Part shown: piece after piece, positions 9,963 through 23,639 of the stretch
Layout of the letters: the number at the start of each line of letters is the position of its first letter
Numbering within the stretch: the stretch's first letter is position 1
Assembly (NCBI GenBank): GCA_009731375.1
Contig: BJOX01000127.1
Location: 103,662 to 167,661, forward strand
DNA from: Paulinella micropora
Lineage: Eukaryota; Cercozoa; Imbricatea; Euglyphida
Direction of reading: 5' to 3'
Length of the DNA stretch: 64,000 nt
Notes under the pieces: model-generated
Told to the model about the DNA's origin: nothing
Databases searched by the model: none
The model's input: only the letters and a program-made list of their open reading frames with translations
Translations under genes and position numbers: made by a program

Positions 9963-9983
9963 ACAATCGGCTACGCCGATTGT
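9963..9983. repeat. Short hairpin between C-runs
   Basis: ACAATCGGC and GCCGATTGT form a perfect 9-bp stem around TAC. Similar C-rich tracts (CCCCCTCCCCC type) sit on both sides. It could be a terminator-like or recombination structure. Nothing else fixes its role. Confidence 0.6.
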
Positions 9984-10019
9984 TGCCCCCCTCCCCCATT
10001 TCTTTCATTTTTTATGTGT

Positions 10020-10429
10020 GTGATCATTTATGTATATGGACAGGTCCATTCATATATCATAATACAAGCACTAAAAACACATAAAACACACACAGGAAGA
10101 CAGAAAACAAACCTTTGTTTTACAAAAACACACATTTCTTTAACAACTAATTCAACAAACAAAGCAAACTAAGAGAGATTTAGACGAAATAACAACAAAA
10201 TCATATTTAAACGAAGTTTAATATATATTTTTATGAAATAAAAATATGATTTTGTTGTTATTTCGTCTAAATCTCTCTTAGTGTGCTTTGTTTGTTGAAT
10301 TAGTTGTTAAAGAAATGTGTGTTTTTGTAAAACAAAGGTTTGTTTTCTGTCTTCCTGTGTGTGTTTTTGTGTTTTTAGTGCTTGTATTATGATATATGAA
10401 TGGACCTGTCCATATACATAAATGATCAT

Positions 10430-10433
<4 letters not shown>
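10020..10433. repeat. Large inverted repeat, arms about 190 bp
   Basis: The sequence from TGATCATTTATG at 10020 to AAATCATATTT near 10212 recurs inverted up to about 10433, with only a few mismatches or small indels across some 190 bp. The arms enclose an asymmetric, AT-rich centre of roughly 30 bp. Arms this well preserved imply recent origin or active correction. No ORF inside is convincing. It lies between the viral block and the host-type TATG/TATC microsatellites. Confidence 0.9.
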
Positions 10434-11245
<812 letters not shown>

Positions 11246-11380
11246 AGCCATTATTTAAAAGCTCATGACAACGGCCTTCAACGACATGCTCTGTATTTTC
11301 GAATCTGGAATATTGAATGAGACAGATGAGTTGCAAAGTGGTCAAAGTTTGCTAGTGGAATGTTAATGTGTGAGGTAAGA

Positions 11381-11579
11381 AGCTCACGGACGCCTTAAGC
11401 GTGTTTCTAGTAAATGCTCACGGAGGCCCTAAGCGTGTTTCTAGTAAAAGCTCACGGAGGCCCTAAGCGTGTTTCTAGTAAAAGCTCACGGAGGCCCTAA
11501 GCAAGTTTCTAGTAAAAGCTCACGGAGGCCCTAAGCGTGTTTCTAGTAAAAGCTCACGGAGGCCCTAAGCGTGTTTCTA
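11381..11579. repeat. 34-bp minisatellite, six copies
   Basis: Six head-to-tail copies start at 11381, 11415, 11449, 11483, 11517 and 11551. Each reads AGCTCACGGAGGCCCTAAGC plus GTGTTTCTAGTAAA with few differences. There are no unique spacers, so this is not a CRISPR array. A TTG/CTG repeat follows near 11645-11705. Confidence 0.9.
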
Positions 11580-11642
11580 AAGCTGCACAGAGCTGATCAC
11601 TCAGGCCGCTACCTCGCAACAGACCAAACCGGATGATTTGCA

Positions 11643-11673
<31 letters not shown>

Positions 11674-11769
11674 GACAATTTGGTTGTTGCTGTTGCTGCT
11701 GCTGCTCTTACTAGTAGAAGTAGTCCCCACCACGCTAATTTTGTTCAACCATCGTGTTCCTATAGTTAT

Positions 11770-11773
11770 ACAC

Positions 11774-11826
<53 letters not shown>

Positions 11827-12019
11827 TATAGATAGATAGATAGATAGATAGTAGATAGATAGATAGATAGATAGATAGATGGATGGATGGATAGATGGCT
11901 AGATGGATAGATAGATGGATAGATAGATGGATAGATAGATGGATAGATAGAGAGATAGATAGAGAGATAGATAGATAGAGAGATAGATAGGTAGGTAGAT
12001 AGATAGGTAGGTAGGTAGG

Positions 12020-12061
<42 letters not shown>

Positions 12062-12064
12062 TCT

Positions 12065-12111
<47 letters not shown>

Positions 12112-12247
12112 GTAGGTAGGTAGATATATACACCTGCCTCTGCGGCGACTTGTACACAATCCCCTTCGGACCCGCCTGTACATTCACATACCATGTATGT
12201 ATGTATGTATGTATGTATGTATGTATGTATGTATGTATGTATGTATG

Positions 12248-12281
<34 letters not shown>

Positions 12282-12466
12282 TGTTATGTACGTATGTATG
12301 TATGTATGTATGTAGGTGATGTATGCATTCATACATACATACATGTATGTAGGTGATGCATACATACATACATACATACATACATACATACATACATTTA
12401 TACATACATTCATACATACATAACATAAATACATACATACATACATACATACATACATGCATACAT

Positions 12467-12509
<43 letters not shown>

Positions 12510-12628
12510 TGCATGCATGCATGCATACATGCATGCAGACATACATGCATGCATACATACATACATACATACATACATGCATGCATTACATACATGCATG
12601 CATAGCTAAATGCACACACACACACAAA

Positions 12629-12676
<48 letters not shown>

Positions 12677-12962
12677 CAAACTGCATGTATGTATGTATGT
12701 ATGTATGTATGTATGTATGTATGTATGTATGTATGTATGTATACATACATACATACATACATACATCATAACATACGTATGTATGTATGTATACATACAT
12801 ACATACATTACATGCGTATGTATCTATGTATAGATACATACATACATACATACATACATACATACATACATACATGTATACATATATACATGCATACATA
12901 CATACATACATACATACATACATACATACATACATACATACACATGTATGTAGGTATGTATG

Positions 12963-12997
<35 letters not shown>

Positions 12998-13005
12998 TAT
13001 ATGCA
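11770..13005. repeat. GATA, ATGT and ACGC microsatellite field
   Basis: GATA/GGTA repeats (about 11772-12125), a short unique segment, then ATGT/ATAC repeats with embedded ACGC and (CT)n tracts. Several reversals of orientation (ATGT to ATAC) create long imperfect palindromes. No gene is supported. Confidence 0.95.
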
Positions 13006-13053
13006 TTCAGTGTATGTACGGACCTCGTGCGCCTGCCCCGAGCAGAGGACACA

Positions 13054-13235
13054 GCAGCACCTGATATGTCAAACATAATGGAAAAAAAGCCCCGCAAAAC
13101 ACGTCAAATTTGGCGCGCCGACCTGATATGTCAAACATAATAGTCTAAGCCCGCAAAACACGTCAAATTTGGCGCGCCGCATATGTAGTTTTATCAGTAA
13201 CCTGACCACATTTTTGTGGAGGTGACCGATAAAAG
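13054..13235. repeat. Foldback repeat family, copy 1
   Basis: Two partial units of CCCGCAAAACACGTCAAATTT followed by GGCGCGCC, then TTTTATC and two inverted arms (ACCTGACCACA and TGTGGAGGTGACCGAT). The same modules recur inverted at 13935-14085 and again at 50838-50977 and 51661-51804. The unit can fold into two adjacent hairpins, as expected for a short non-autonomous foldback element. Confidence 0.75.
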
Positions 13236-13394
13236 ATAAACACACAATAGAAAGCATTTCTGAAAAGGACAGAATGAAACTAAATGAACACATAACAAAA
13301 AAACAAAACAAGACATAACAACAAGAAGCAGCGCCTGAAGTCAACCATACGCGCATTTTACATCGCTACGCAAACAAATAAAAACGACAACAAC

Positions 13395-13406
13395 AACAAT
13401 AGCAAT

Positions 13407-13469
<63 letters not shown>

Positions 13470-13470
13470 G
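13395..13470. repeat. (AAC)n microsatellite
   Basis: An interrupted AAC trinucleotide tract of about 75 bp. Confidence 0.95.
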
Positions 13471-13514
13471 CAACACATACGATATATCATTACTGCATAT
13501 ACTCGAGCCAAGCA

Positions 13515-13527
13515 GTAGTAGTAGTAA

Positions 13528-13581
<54 letters not shown>

Positions 13582-13610
13582 CAGTAGTAGTAGCAGTAGC
13601 AGCAGTAGGG

Positions 13611-13685
<75 letters not shown>

Positions 13686-13687
13686 TG

Positions 13688-13742
<55 letters not shown>

Positions 13743-13761
13743 CAGTAGCAGTAGTAGTAGT

Positions 13762-13826
<65 letters not shown>

Positions 13827-13858
13827 AAGTAGTAGTAACAGCAGCAGCAGCAGCAGAT
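13515..13858. repeat. (AGT)n/(AGC)n microsatellite
   Basis: About 340 bp of AGT trinucleotides with AGC patches. The Val/Ala homopolymer frame over it is an artefact. Confidence 0.95.
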
Positions 13859-13934
13859 CGTAGTAGATGATGTATTTTATTGCTTATTTGTTTCGTTTCG
13901 TTTGGTTTTGTTTTGTTGTTTTGTTTTGTGTTTT

Positions 13935-14085
13935 ATCGGTCACCTCCATAAAATCTGGTCAGGTTACCGATAAAACTACATATGCGGCGCGCCAAATTTG
14001 ACGTGTTTTGCGGGCTCGCCGGCCCGGCCCGGCTCGCCCGCAAAACACTTCAAATTTGTGGCTAGCCGCATAATATACTATTGTT
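13935..14085. repeat. Foldback repeat family, copy 2 (inverted)
   Basis: An inverted copy of the module at 13054-13235, ending in GCTAGCCGCATAATATACTA. With copy 1 it brackets about 700 bp of trinucleotide repeats. Confidence 0.8.
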
Positions 14086-14201
14086 CTGGTGTACCATGTC
14101 CAGATCTAGCTGCGGCTGAGAAAAACCCAGAGCAAAGGCGGAATGATAACATGCTAACATAGCCTGCACACGCATCATAATAATAATAACAATAATAACA
14201 A

Positions 14202-14471
14202 TAGTGCTTCTCTGTCAATGGCTGATGCATTTCTGCACATGCGCCTCCATCGTCTAACCCGTGAGGGGAGTACGAAGAATTGACGATAAGCTCTAATGAC
14301 ACCCACGCAAGGGCAGTTCCAACACTTCCAGACGGGCCGGTATGTTCAATGAAAATACTGGTCCAGAAATAGACCGGTATGTTCAATGAAAATACTGGTG
14401 GCACCGACGGGAATCGAACTGGCGACAGGGCCCAGATGGTAGAACTTGACCACTGGGCTATCACGGTGTCC
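14202..14471 (-). mobile_element. tRNA-derived SINE, copy A
   Basis: A minus-strand copy of the SINE described at 15176-15408, with head at 14471 and (TAA)n tail side at 14202. It carries an extra internal segment of about 37 bp in which GTATGTTCAATGAAAATACT is duplicated, making it longer than the 233-bp copies. Confidence 0.85.
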
Positions 14472-14540
<69 letters not shown>

Positions 14541-14544
14541 GTAA

Positions 14545-14777
14545 TAGTGCTTCTCTGTCAATGGCTGATGCAAATCTGCACATGCGCCTCCATCGTCTCA
14601 CCCGTGAGGGGAGTACGAAGAATTGACGATAGGCTCTAATGACACCCCCGCAAGGGCAGTTCCAACACTTCCAGACGGACCGGTATGTTCAATGAAAATA
14701 CTGGTGGCACCGACGGGAATCGAACTGGCGACAGGGCCCAGATGGTAGAACTTGACCACTGGGCTATCACGGTGTCC
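14545..14777 (-). mobile_element. tRNA-derived SINE, copy B
   Basis: A full-length 233-bp minus-strand copy, nearly identical to the plus-strand copy at 15176. TAA repeats flank it on both sides; the tract at 14778-14915 is unusually long and runs into TCA repeats. Confidence 0.9.
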
Positions 14778-15175
<398 letters not shown>

Positions 15176-15406
15176 GGACACCGTGATAGCCCAGTGGTCA
15201 AGTTCTACCATCTGGGCCCTGTCGCCAGTTCGATTCCCGTCGGTGCCACCAGTATTTTCATTGAACATACCGGTCCGTCTGGAAGTGTTGGAACTGCCCT
15301 TGCGGGGGTGTCATTAGAGCCTATCGTCAATTCTTCGTACTCCCCTCACGGGTGAGACGATGGAGGCGCATGTGCAGAAATGCATCAGCCATTGACAGAG
15401 AAGCAC

Positions 15407-15408
<2 letters not shown>
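15176..15408 (+). mobile_element. tRNA-derived SINE, copy C (reference copy)
   Basis: A 233-bp element beginning GGACACCGTGATAGCCC. Internal RNA polymerase III signals are clear: TAGCCCAGTGG at 15187-15197 matches the A box, and AGTTCGATTCC at 15227-15237 matches the B box with one difference. The head ends in GTCGGTGCCACCA, which can pair with the 5' end like a tRNA acceptor stem. A tRNA-unrelated body follows, with a (TTA)n tail at 15409-15460. Four copies in this window share both ends, showing a mobile SINE family. It encodes no protein and would depend on a partner LINE that is not seen here. Confidence 0.9.
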
Positions 15409-15460
<52 letters not shown>

Positions 15461-15470
15461 CTATCATCAC

Positions 15471-15502
<32 letters not shown>

Positions 15503-15530
15503 CCGCCACTATCACCATCATCATCATATT
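15409..15530. repeat. (TTA)n then (ATC)n tail tract
   Basis: The trinucleotide tail of SINE copy C passes directly into an ATC repeat. Confidence 0.9.
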
Positions 15531-15554
15531 CTTACTTGTTTCCACGCCTGTCTG

Positions 15555-16250
15555 TCAGAGCAAGTTTTCGGGTAGAACGGGGCCACCACGTGCACAATGC
15601 GTGACGCACCTAAACATACACAATATAAGGTATGTCTAAGTATTCCGGCCACCAAACAAATTGGTCGCAACAAGCCGTCATTTGTTGAAAACCCTCAAAA
15701 AAAGTTTCCGGCCACCCGCGAAAAACGGGGAATTTTCGCTGTTTTTTTTTTTTTTTCTCGTGTCCCAACTTTCATAGACAGCCATTGTTACGGTGAAAAA
15801 CGAGGGGCCACAGTCAAAGTGGCCGGAAGCTGGGGTGGCCGGAATTCTTAGACTGACCTTACACATGCATTTTTTATGAATGTGTTATGCATGAAATTTG
15901 CGGTTGGAAGGGGGCCACCGCGTGCACAAAGCGTGACGCACCTAAACATACACATACACATACACATGTATGTATCAAAAAATGTATTATATATTTATAT
16001 ATATATGAAAATTTTTGGTGGAATGGGGCCACCGCATGCACAATCCTTGACACACCTTAAACATACACATACACATCTATGTATCTATAAATGTATTGCA
16101 TATGAAGTTTTCTGGTGGAAGGGGGGCCACCGCGGGCACAATACGTGACACACCTAAACCTAAACATACACATTTATATATCTATGAATGTATTACATAT
16201 GAAATTTTCGGGGAAGGGGGGGCCAACGCGTGAACAATACTTGACACACC
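15555..16250. repeat. Degenerate satellite, GGGGCCACCGCG unit
   Basis: About five diverged copies of a roughly 100-130 bp unit: GAAGTTTTCGG, a GGGGCCACCGCGTGCACAA core, TGACACACCT, then AAACATACACATACACA. Two more copies lie at 16575-16745. The first copy is split by a MITE at 15628-15859. Confidence 0.75.
15628..15859. mobile_element. MITE with about 25-bp terminal inverted repeats and TA duplication
   Basis: The ends AGGTATGTCTAAGTATTCC and, on the other strand, AGGTCAGTCTAAGAATTCC both continue into GGCCACC, forming imperfect terminal inverted repeats. TA dinucleotides flank the element at 15626-15627 and 15860-15861, as a target-site duplication. It is 232 bp, non-coding and contains a T run. 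It splits a satellite unit, so the filled site is recognisable. TA targeting suggests mobilisation by a Tc1/mariner-type transposase; PIF-like enzymes are less likely. Confidence 0.8.
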
Positions 16251-16255
16251 TGTAG

Positions 16256-16328
<73 letters not shown>

Positions 16329-16416
16329 CCATCCCGGACACATGCACAGTACACAAATTATTGTTTGATGTGAAACTGCGTTCCTTTGCAAGGACTACAT
16401 TCCTTTGCGACATCTC

Positions 16417-16483
<67 letters not shown>

Positions 16484-16484
16484 C

Positions 16485-16526
<42 letters not shown>

Positions 16527-16545
16527 TAGACAGCGAACATACACA
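16250..16545. repeat. TATC microsatellite with dispersed 95-bp repeat
   Basis: Two TATC tracts surround a unit at 16327-16420 (CATCCCGGACACATGCACAG ... CCTTTGCGACATCTCATC). The unit also occurs inverted at 18594-18690 and 61675-61770, each time next to GATA/TATC repeats. Confidence 0.85.
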
Positions 16546-16574
16546 TACAAATATATATATATACATATATATAT

Positions 16575-16745
16575 ATGAATGTATTAGATATGAAGTTTTC
16601 GGGGAAGGGGGGGCCACCGCATGCACAATGCTTGACACACCTTAAACATACACATACACATCTATGTATCTATAAATGTATTGCATATGAACTTTTCTGG
16701 TGAAAGGGGCGCCGACGTATGTACAATGCGTGACACACCTATGTA
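16575..16745. repeat. Satellite units (same family as 15555-16250)
   Basis: Two further copies of the GGGGCCACCGCATGCACAA unit, ending where an ATGT field begins. Confidence 0.75.
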
Positions 16746-17842
16746 TGTATGTATGTATGAATGTATGTATGTATGTATGTATATGTATGTATGTATGTAT
16801 ATGTATGTATGTATGTATGCAAGCTATGTATGCATGTATGTATGTACGTATGTATGTATGTATGTATGTATGTATGTATGTATGTATACATACATACATA
16901 CATACATACATACTACATACATACATACATACATACATTATATACACATACACACACACATACATACATACATACATATATACATACATACAGACATGTA
17001 CATACGTATGTACCGGTTAACATATTCAGACGGAAAGAAAACGATAGACGTATGTATGCATGTAATATAGTATGTATGTATGTATGTATGTATGTATTTA
17101 TGTATGTATTTATGTATGTATTTATGTATGTATTTATGTATGTATGTATGTATGTAGGTACCGCTTAACATTTTAAGACGAAAAGAAAACGATAGACGTA
17201 TGTATGTATGTAATAAGTATGTAGTATGTATGTATGTATGTATGTATGTATGTATGTAGGTACCGCTTAACATTTTCAAACGAAAAGAAGGAGACAGAAC
17301 AGCCTTTCCTGTGTATGTATGTATGTATGTATGAATGTATGTATGTATGTATGTATGTATGTATGAATGTAATACTATGTATGTTATGCATGTATGTATG
17401 TAATACTATGTATGTTATGCATGTATGCATGTATGTATGTATGTATGCATGTATGTATGTATGTATGTATGTAATACTATGTATGTTATGCATGTTATCC
17501 ATGTATGCATGTATGCATGCATGTATGTATGTATGTATGTACGTATGTATGTATGTATGTATGTATGTATGTATGTATGTATGTATGTATATGTATGTAT
17601 GTATGTATGTAATACTATGTTATGCATGTATATATGTATGCATGCATGTATGTATGTATGTATGTATGTATGTATGTATGTGTGTATGTATGTATGTATG
17701 TATGTATGTCTGTCTGTCTGTCTGTCTGTGTGTCTGTCTGTCTGTATGTATGTATGTCTGTATGTATGTATGTATGTATATAATGTATGAATGTATGTTA
17801 TGTATGAATGTATGTATGTATGTATGTATGTATGTATGAAGC
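16745..17842. repeat. ATGT microsatellite field with 3 short unit repeats
   Basis: About 1.1 kb of ATGT/ATAC repeats. Within it, TACCGCTTAACATTTT-type segments followed by an A/G-rich stretch recur near 17012, 17157 and 17260. Confidence 0.9.
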
Positions 17843-17854
17843 AAACGAAAAAAA

Positions 17855-17861
17855 AAGGAAG

Positions 17862-17910
<49 letters not shown>

Positions 17911-17955
17911 AGAGATTACCCGTTGGGCAACGCACGCCAGTCGGAGAGGCTGTAT

Positions 17956-17990
<35 letters not shown>

Positions 17991-17991
17991 T

Positions 17992-18029
<38 letters not shown>

Positions 18030-18089
18030 GGATAGATGGATAGATAGATAGATAGATAGATAGATAGACAGATAGACAGATAGACAGAC

Positions 18090-18161
<72 letters not shown>

Positions 18162-18165
18162 GAGA
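17855..18165. repeat. GATA microsatellite
   Basis: GATA repeats interrupted by a 45-bp unique segment near 17915-17955. Confidence 0.95.
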
Positions 18166-18390
18166 TATCGACTAATGTCAGAAAAAAGGAGCTTCTGATT
18201 TCGTCAACCAAGGAAGTCTGTGAAAAGTATTGACCCGATGCCCAGCTAAGCCGTGATGTTTGCACGGAAGGGACTGATACAGGCGATACCAAAGCTCCCT
18301 AGTACCAGGCGGGGCCAGGGCTCGTTCCATAAGCGCCCCTTGCAGAACGAGCTCCCACCTCCATTACAGAGGGCCCAGTAAGCAGATGGA
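18166..18390. other. Unassigned unique segment before gap
   Basis: About 220 bp of non-simple sequence between GATA repeats and a 119-N gap. Short open frames exist on the minus strand but no family is recognisable. Confidence 0.4.
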
Positions 18391-18509
18391 NNNNNNNNNN
18401 NNNNNNNNNNNNNNNNNNNNNNNNNNNNNNNNNNNNNNNNNNNNNNNNNNNNNNNNNNNNNNNNNNNNNNNNNNNNNNNNNNNNNNNNNNNNNNNNNNNN
18501 NNNNNNNNN
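18391..18509. other. Assembly gap (119 N)
   Basis: A gap of estimated size that ends directly in GATA repeats. Confidence 0.95.
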
Positions 18510-18593
<84 letters not shown>

Positions 18594-18597
<4 letters not shown>

Positions 18598-18836
18598 GAG
18601 ATGTCGCAAAGGAATGTAGTCCTTGCAAAGGAACGCAGTTTCACATCAAACAATAATTTGTGTACTGTGCATGTGTCCGGGATGGGAATCACGGGTAGAC
18701 TGTGTTCTGGAAAAAGAAGAGGAGGAAGGACGTTGAAGAAAAAGGCAATCTAGGAATGGAGAGTGGGAGGATAAGGAAGAAGAGAAAGAAAAGGAAGCCG
18801 TTAGTCCAAGTGTTTTGAGCACCGTAAGCTTGCGAG
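18594..18836 (-). repeat. Dispersed repeat, longer copy
   Basis: A minus-oriented copy of the unit at 16327-16420, extended by about 145 bp (GGGAATCACGGGTAGACTG, then AAAAGGCAATCTAGGAATGG). The extended form is also present at 61675-61880. Both are flanked by simple repeats. It may be the end of a non-LTR element; no coding capacity is visible. Confidence 0.75.
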
Positions 18837-20830
<1,994 letters not shown>

Positions 20831-21628
20831 TTTGGTCTATCAGCTCTGCATATCCGAAGACATAGGCATCCATTCCACCCCGCCGCCAATCGGCGACTGG
20901 GTAGCGGGCTGGGAATGGGCACTAGGCCCCGAATTTGTGCAGTCTGACGGTTCTACGACCCTCCCTGGCTAGAGGGCCGTAGAACCAACCCAGACACGTG
21001 TCCGTGATCACGTGCCCCGCCAAGGCTCGGGCCCGAGGGGTACACCAACCCTCGAGCTTCATCCAAGGCGACCACTTTCGCGGCGGCCGGACTATACCTT
21101 AAGATCTCCCTGCTTATGTGCCTACCCGCACACAGGAAGATCCCACTCCCGTCTAGTCTCTGAACCTTTCCCATTTGTCAGGACACCACTGGGTAGTGGC
21201 GACGGAGGACTACCGGGCCAGCTGCAGCGGTGACATAAGTGGGCCGACGTCGAGAGTAGTGGCCATTTGCCATATCCACTGGTCACTAAACTCACGTCGG
21301 AACACCAAGTCAGTCCAAGGCAGCCAATCAGAGGTAGTCGTACCGAGTAGGAGCCATGCGCGGGGTTGGCCTGACAAGAAGGGACTTGGCTGCGGGTTAC
21401 CCATTATTCCCTGCGTGGCCATATCCTTCGAGTTTTTACCATCCGACGAGCGTTACCTCGCCTGCTGCACCTTGCGGTTTCCCGCAGGCCGCGGTATCGA
21501 AGGCTCTTAGGGCTTTCCCGAACATTTTGAGAGTGTATCGAGGGCCGATGAATGGTAGTCATCAGCCCTGGCCAGTCACGCTGCACCATCTGCGACTGCA
21601 CAAACAGCTGGTGAAGGGCTGAAGGAGA
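20831..21628 (+). mobile_element. GC-rich island, possible non-LTR element 3' end with GATA tail
   Basis: About 800 bp of GC-rich non-repetitive sequence ends in AACAGCTGGTGAAGGGCTGA followed by AGGAGATAGATAG. No long frame is open. A GC-rich body terminating abruptly in a tetranucleotide tail is typical of truncated non-LTR retrotransposons, but no reverse transcriptase motif is present. Its first 90 bp (TTTGGTCTATCAGCTCTGC ... CATAGG) recur at 49085-49170, 58488-58560 and 62745-62785. Confidence 0.4.
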
Positions 21629-21710
21629 TAGATAGATCGACCCCCAGGCTGTAGGTGCCAGTGGGTCGAGTCCAACTCCGGGGTGCAGTTTATCGTCATG
21701 CCCAGGACGG

Positions 21711-21741
<31 letters not shown>

Positions 21742-21746
21742 TAGAG

Positions 21747-21805
<59 letters not shown>

Positions 21806-21877
21806 CTACCAGTCCATCCATACACTGTGCAGGGTATAGCATATCACTACCTGCTTCCATGCCCCCCCATCTGCCCA

Positions 21878-21923
<46 letters not shown>

Positions 21924-22062
21924 ATATCTATCTATCTATCTACCTACCTACCTACCTACCTATCTACTTATCTACCTACCTACCTATCTATCTATCTATC
22001 TACCTACCTACCTAGCTACCTACCTAGCTACCTACCTATCTACCTACCTAGCTCCTATTTAC

Positions 22063-22158
<96 letters not shown>

Positions 22159-22159
22159 A

Positions 22160-22252
<93 letters not shown>

Positions 22253-22298
22253 GTCCTGGGCATGACGGTAAACTGCATCCCGGAGTTGGACTCGACCC
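21629..22298. repeat. Inverted dispersed repeat pair in GATA/TATC field
   Basis: A 50-bp segment containing GGGTCGAGTCCAACTCCGG and CGTCATGCCCAGGA lies at about 21656-21710 and recurs inverted at 22254-22298. The first part resembles a polymerase III B box. GA, GATA and TATC tracts lie between. A second small repeat (AATCTACC, GTCCATCCATA and CTGTGCAGGGTAT) is shared with 20728-20766. Confidence 0.7.
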
Positions 22299-22308
22299 NN
22301 NNNNNNNN
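22299..22308. other. Assembly gap (10 N)
   Basis: Followed immediately by a G run. Confidence 0.95.
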
Positions 22309-22569
22309 GGGGGGGGGGGGGGGGGGGGGTTAGTAAGCAGGAATGATGAAAAGCAGGAGAAACAGCAATGAACATGGCTGAGAACCGACTAGTTGCTCGT
22401 TGGCTGAGTTGACGAGTGTGACATGCTGGTGCAACGCGCTGGGAGCAGGAGGTTGAGACACGAGGCAAGACACAGCGTGTACTTCCAGCCACCGCGAGCC
22501 CTTCAGCCAGCGAGCCTGCATGTTTTAGCGCTTGAGCCAGCGAGCTTGCATTTGCATGCTTTCGGTTGA

Positions 22570-22646
22570 CGAAGGCGCTGGATAAACATACATACACGCA
22601 CACATACATACATACATACATACATACGTACATACATAACATACAT

Positions 22647-22710
<64 letters not shown>

Positions 22711-22719
22711 GTACATACA

Positions 22720-22750
<31 letters not shown>

Positions 22751-22830
22751 GTACATACATACATATGTACATACGTACATACATACTTACATACATACAT
22801 ACATACATACATGCATACATACACACACAC
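22570..22830. repeat. ATAC/ATGT microsatellite
   Basis: ATAC repeats with CA patches. Overlapping Met-Tyr-Val-Cys frames are artefacts. Confidence 0.95.
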
Positions 22831-22888
22831 ACAACCAGGCCGGCTATTTGCCTGTCTCTGTCTCTGTCTCTCTGTCTCTGTCTCCCTG

Positions 22889-23336
22889 GAGCTGTTCGTA
22901 AAGCCGGAGGGAGCGGATGACAACGAGCGCATGGTCGTGGTCAACGAGGAGAAGGAAGAAGGTTGGAAACTACGACCACCGGAACTGGAAGAGTCGACGG
23001 ATGAACGGCGGGAGGTGACCGGTGGCATGAGCGTCGAGGTACCAGCTAAGGAGTGGGGTTGGAATTGGGCGAAGCGAACCTATGGACCAAAGTGGAAAAA
23101 TAGGACGGAAGGGGGCTGTGGAAGGAGAATGCGAGCCCATCCAGAAAGGCAAATAGTTACAGCCTGCCCATTTTGTGCGACAGCGAGATCATAAAGTGGG
23201 CCGTGCGCGAGCGGGCGCTGGCGGCTACGTTTACTCGCCCGGTGGCGGAGAAGGAGGCTACGGCGTCCGGCAAGTTCGAGGATGCCCGAGCGGGCAACAA
23301 GCATAAAACCACAACAACGAAAACGGACAAACGATA
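22889..23336 (+). other. Candidate coding segment, unidentified
   Basis: Two adjacent plus-strand segments look protein-like. The first, about 22889-23190, is highly charged (NERMVVVNEEKEEGWKLR, then EVPAKEWGWNWAKRTYGPKW). The second, in another frame at about 23158-23336, reads DSEIIKWAVRERALAATF and TRPVAEKEATASGKFED to a stop. They could be exons or a frameshifted pseudogene. I recognise no family and cannot fix the splice sites. Confidence 0.3.
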
Positions 23337-23639
23337 GAGATAGAAACAAGCAATTTCAACAAATGACAAACAACAAACGCAAACAAGAAGCTTGTTGCTG
23401 GTGGTCAGTGTTTGTGGCAGTTGCTTTTTGTGGTGTCGTGTATATTGGTGCAGGCAACAAAGGAATGTGTTGCTTCCTACCAAAATTTTGGCGAAGATTA
23501 CCAAATCTGATCACCGGATGGCGAAATTCTGTTATTATAGGCCAAGTATTGCCATTTTTCTGTTTTTTTTTCTTCTGATATTACGAAGATTGCTTTTCTT
23601 TGGTTTGGTGTTGATTGAAATGGTTGAGCGTTGAACAAG

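Noticed and set aside
11381-11579. CRISPR-like regular repeats
   Set aside because: The 34-bp units are contiguous with no unique spacers, and the genome is eukaryotic; it is a minisatellite.
15176-15260. Functional tRNA gene
   Set aside because: A/B boxes fit, but an extra base in the acceptor stem, an unclear anticodon arm and the repeated body show a SINE head.
20831-21628. Ribosomal RNA gene
   Set aside because: GC-rich with no recognisable conserved rRNA segments, and it ends in a GATA tail like a retroelement.
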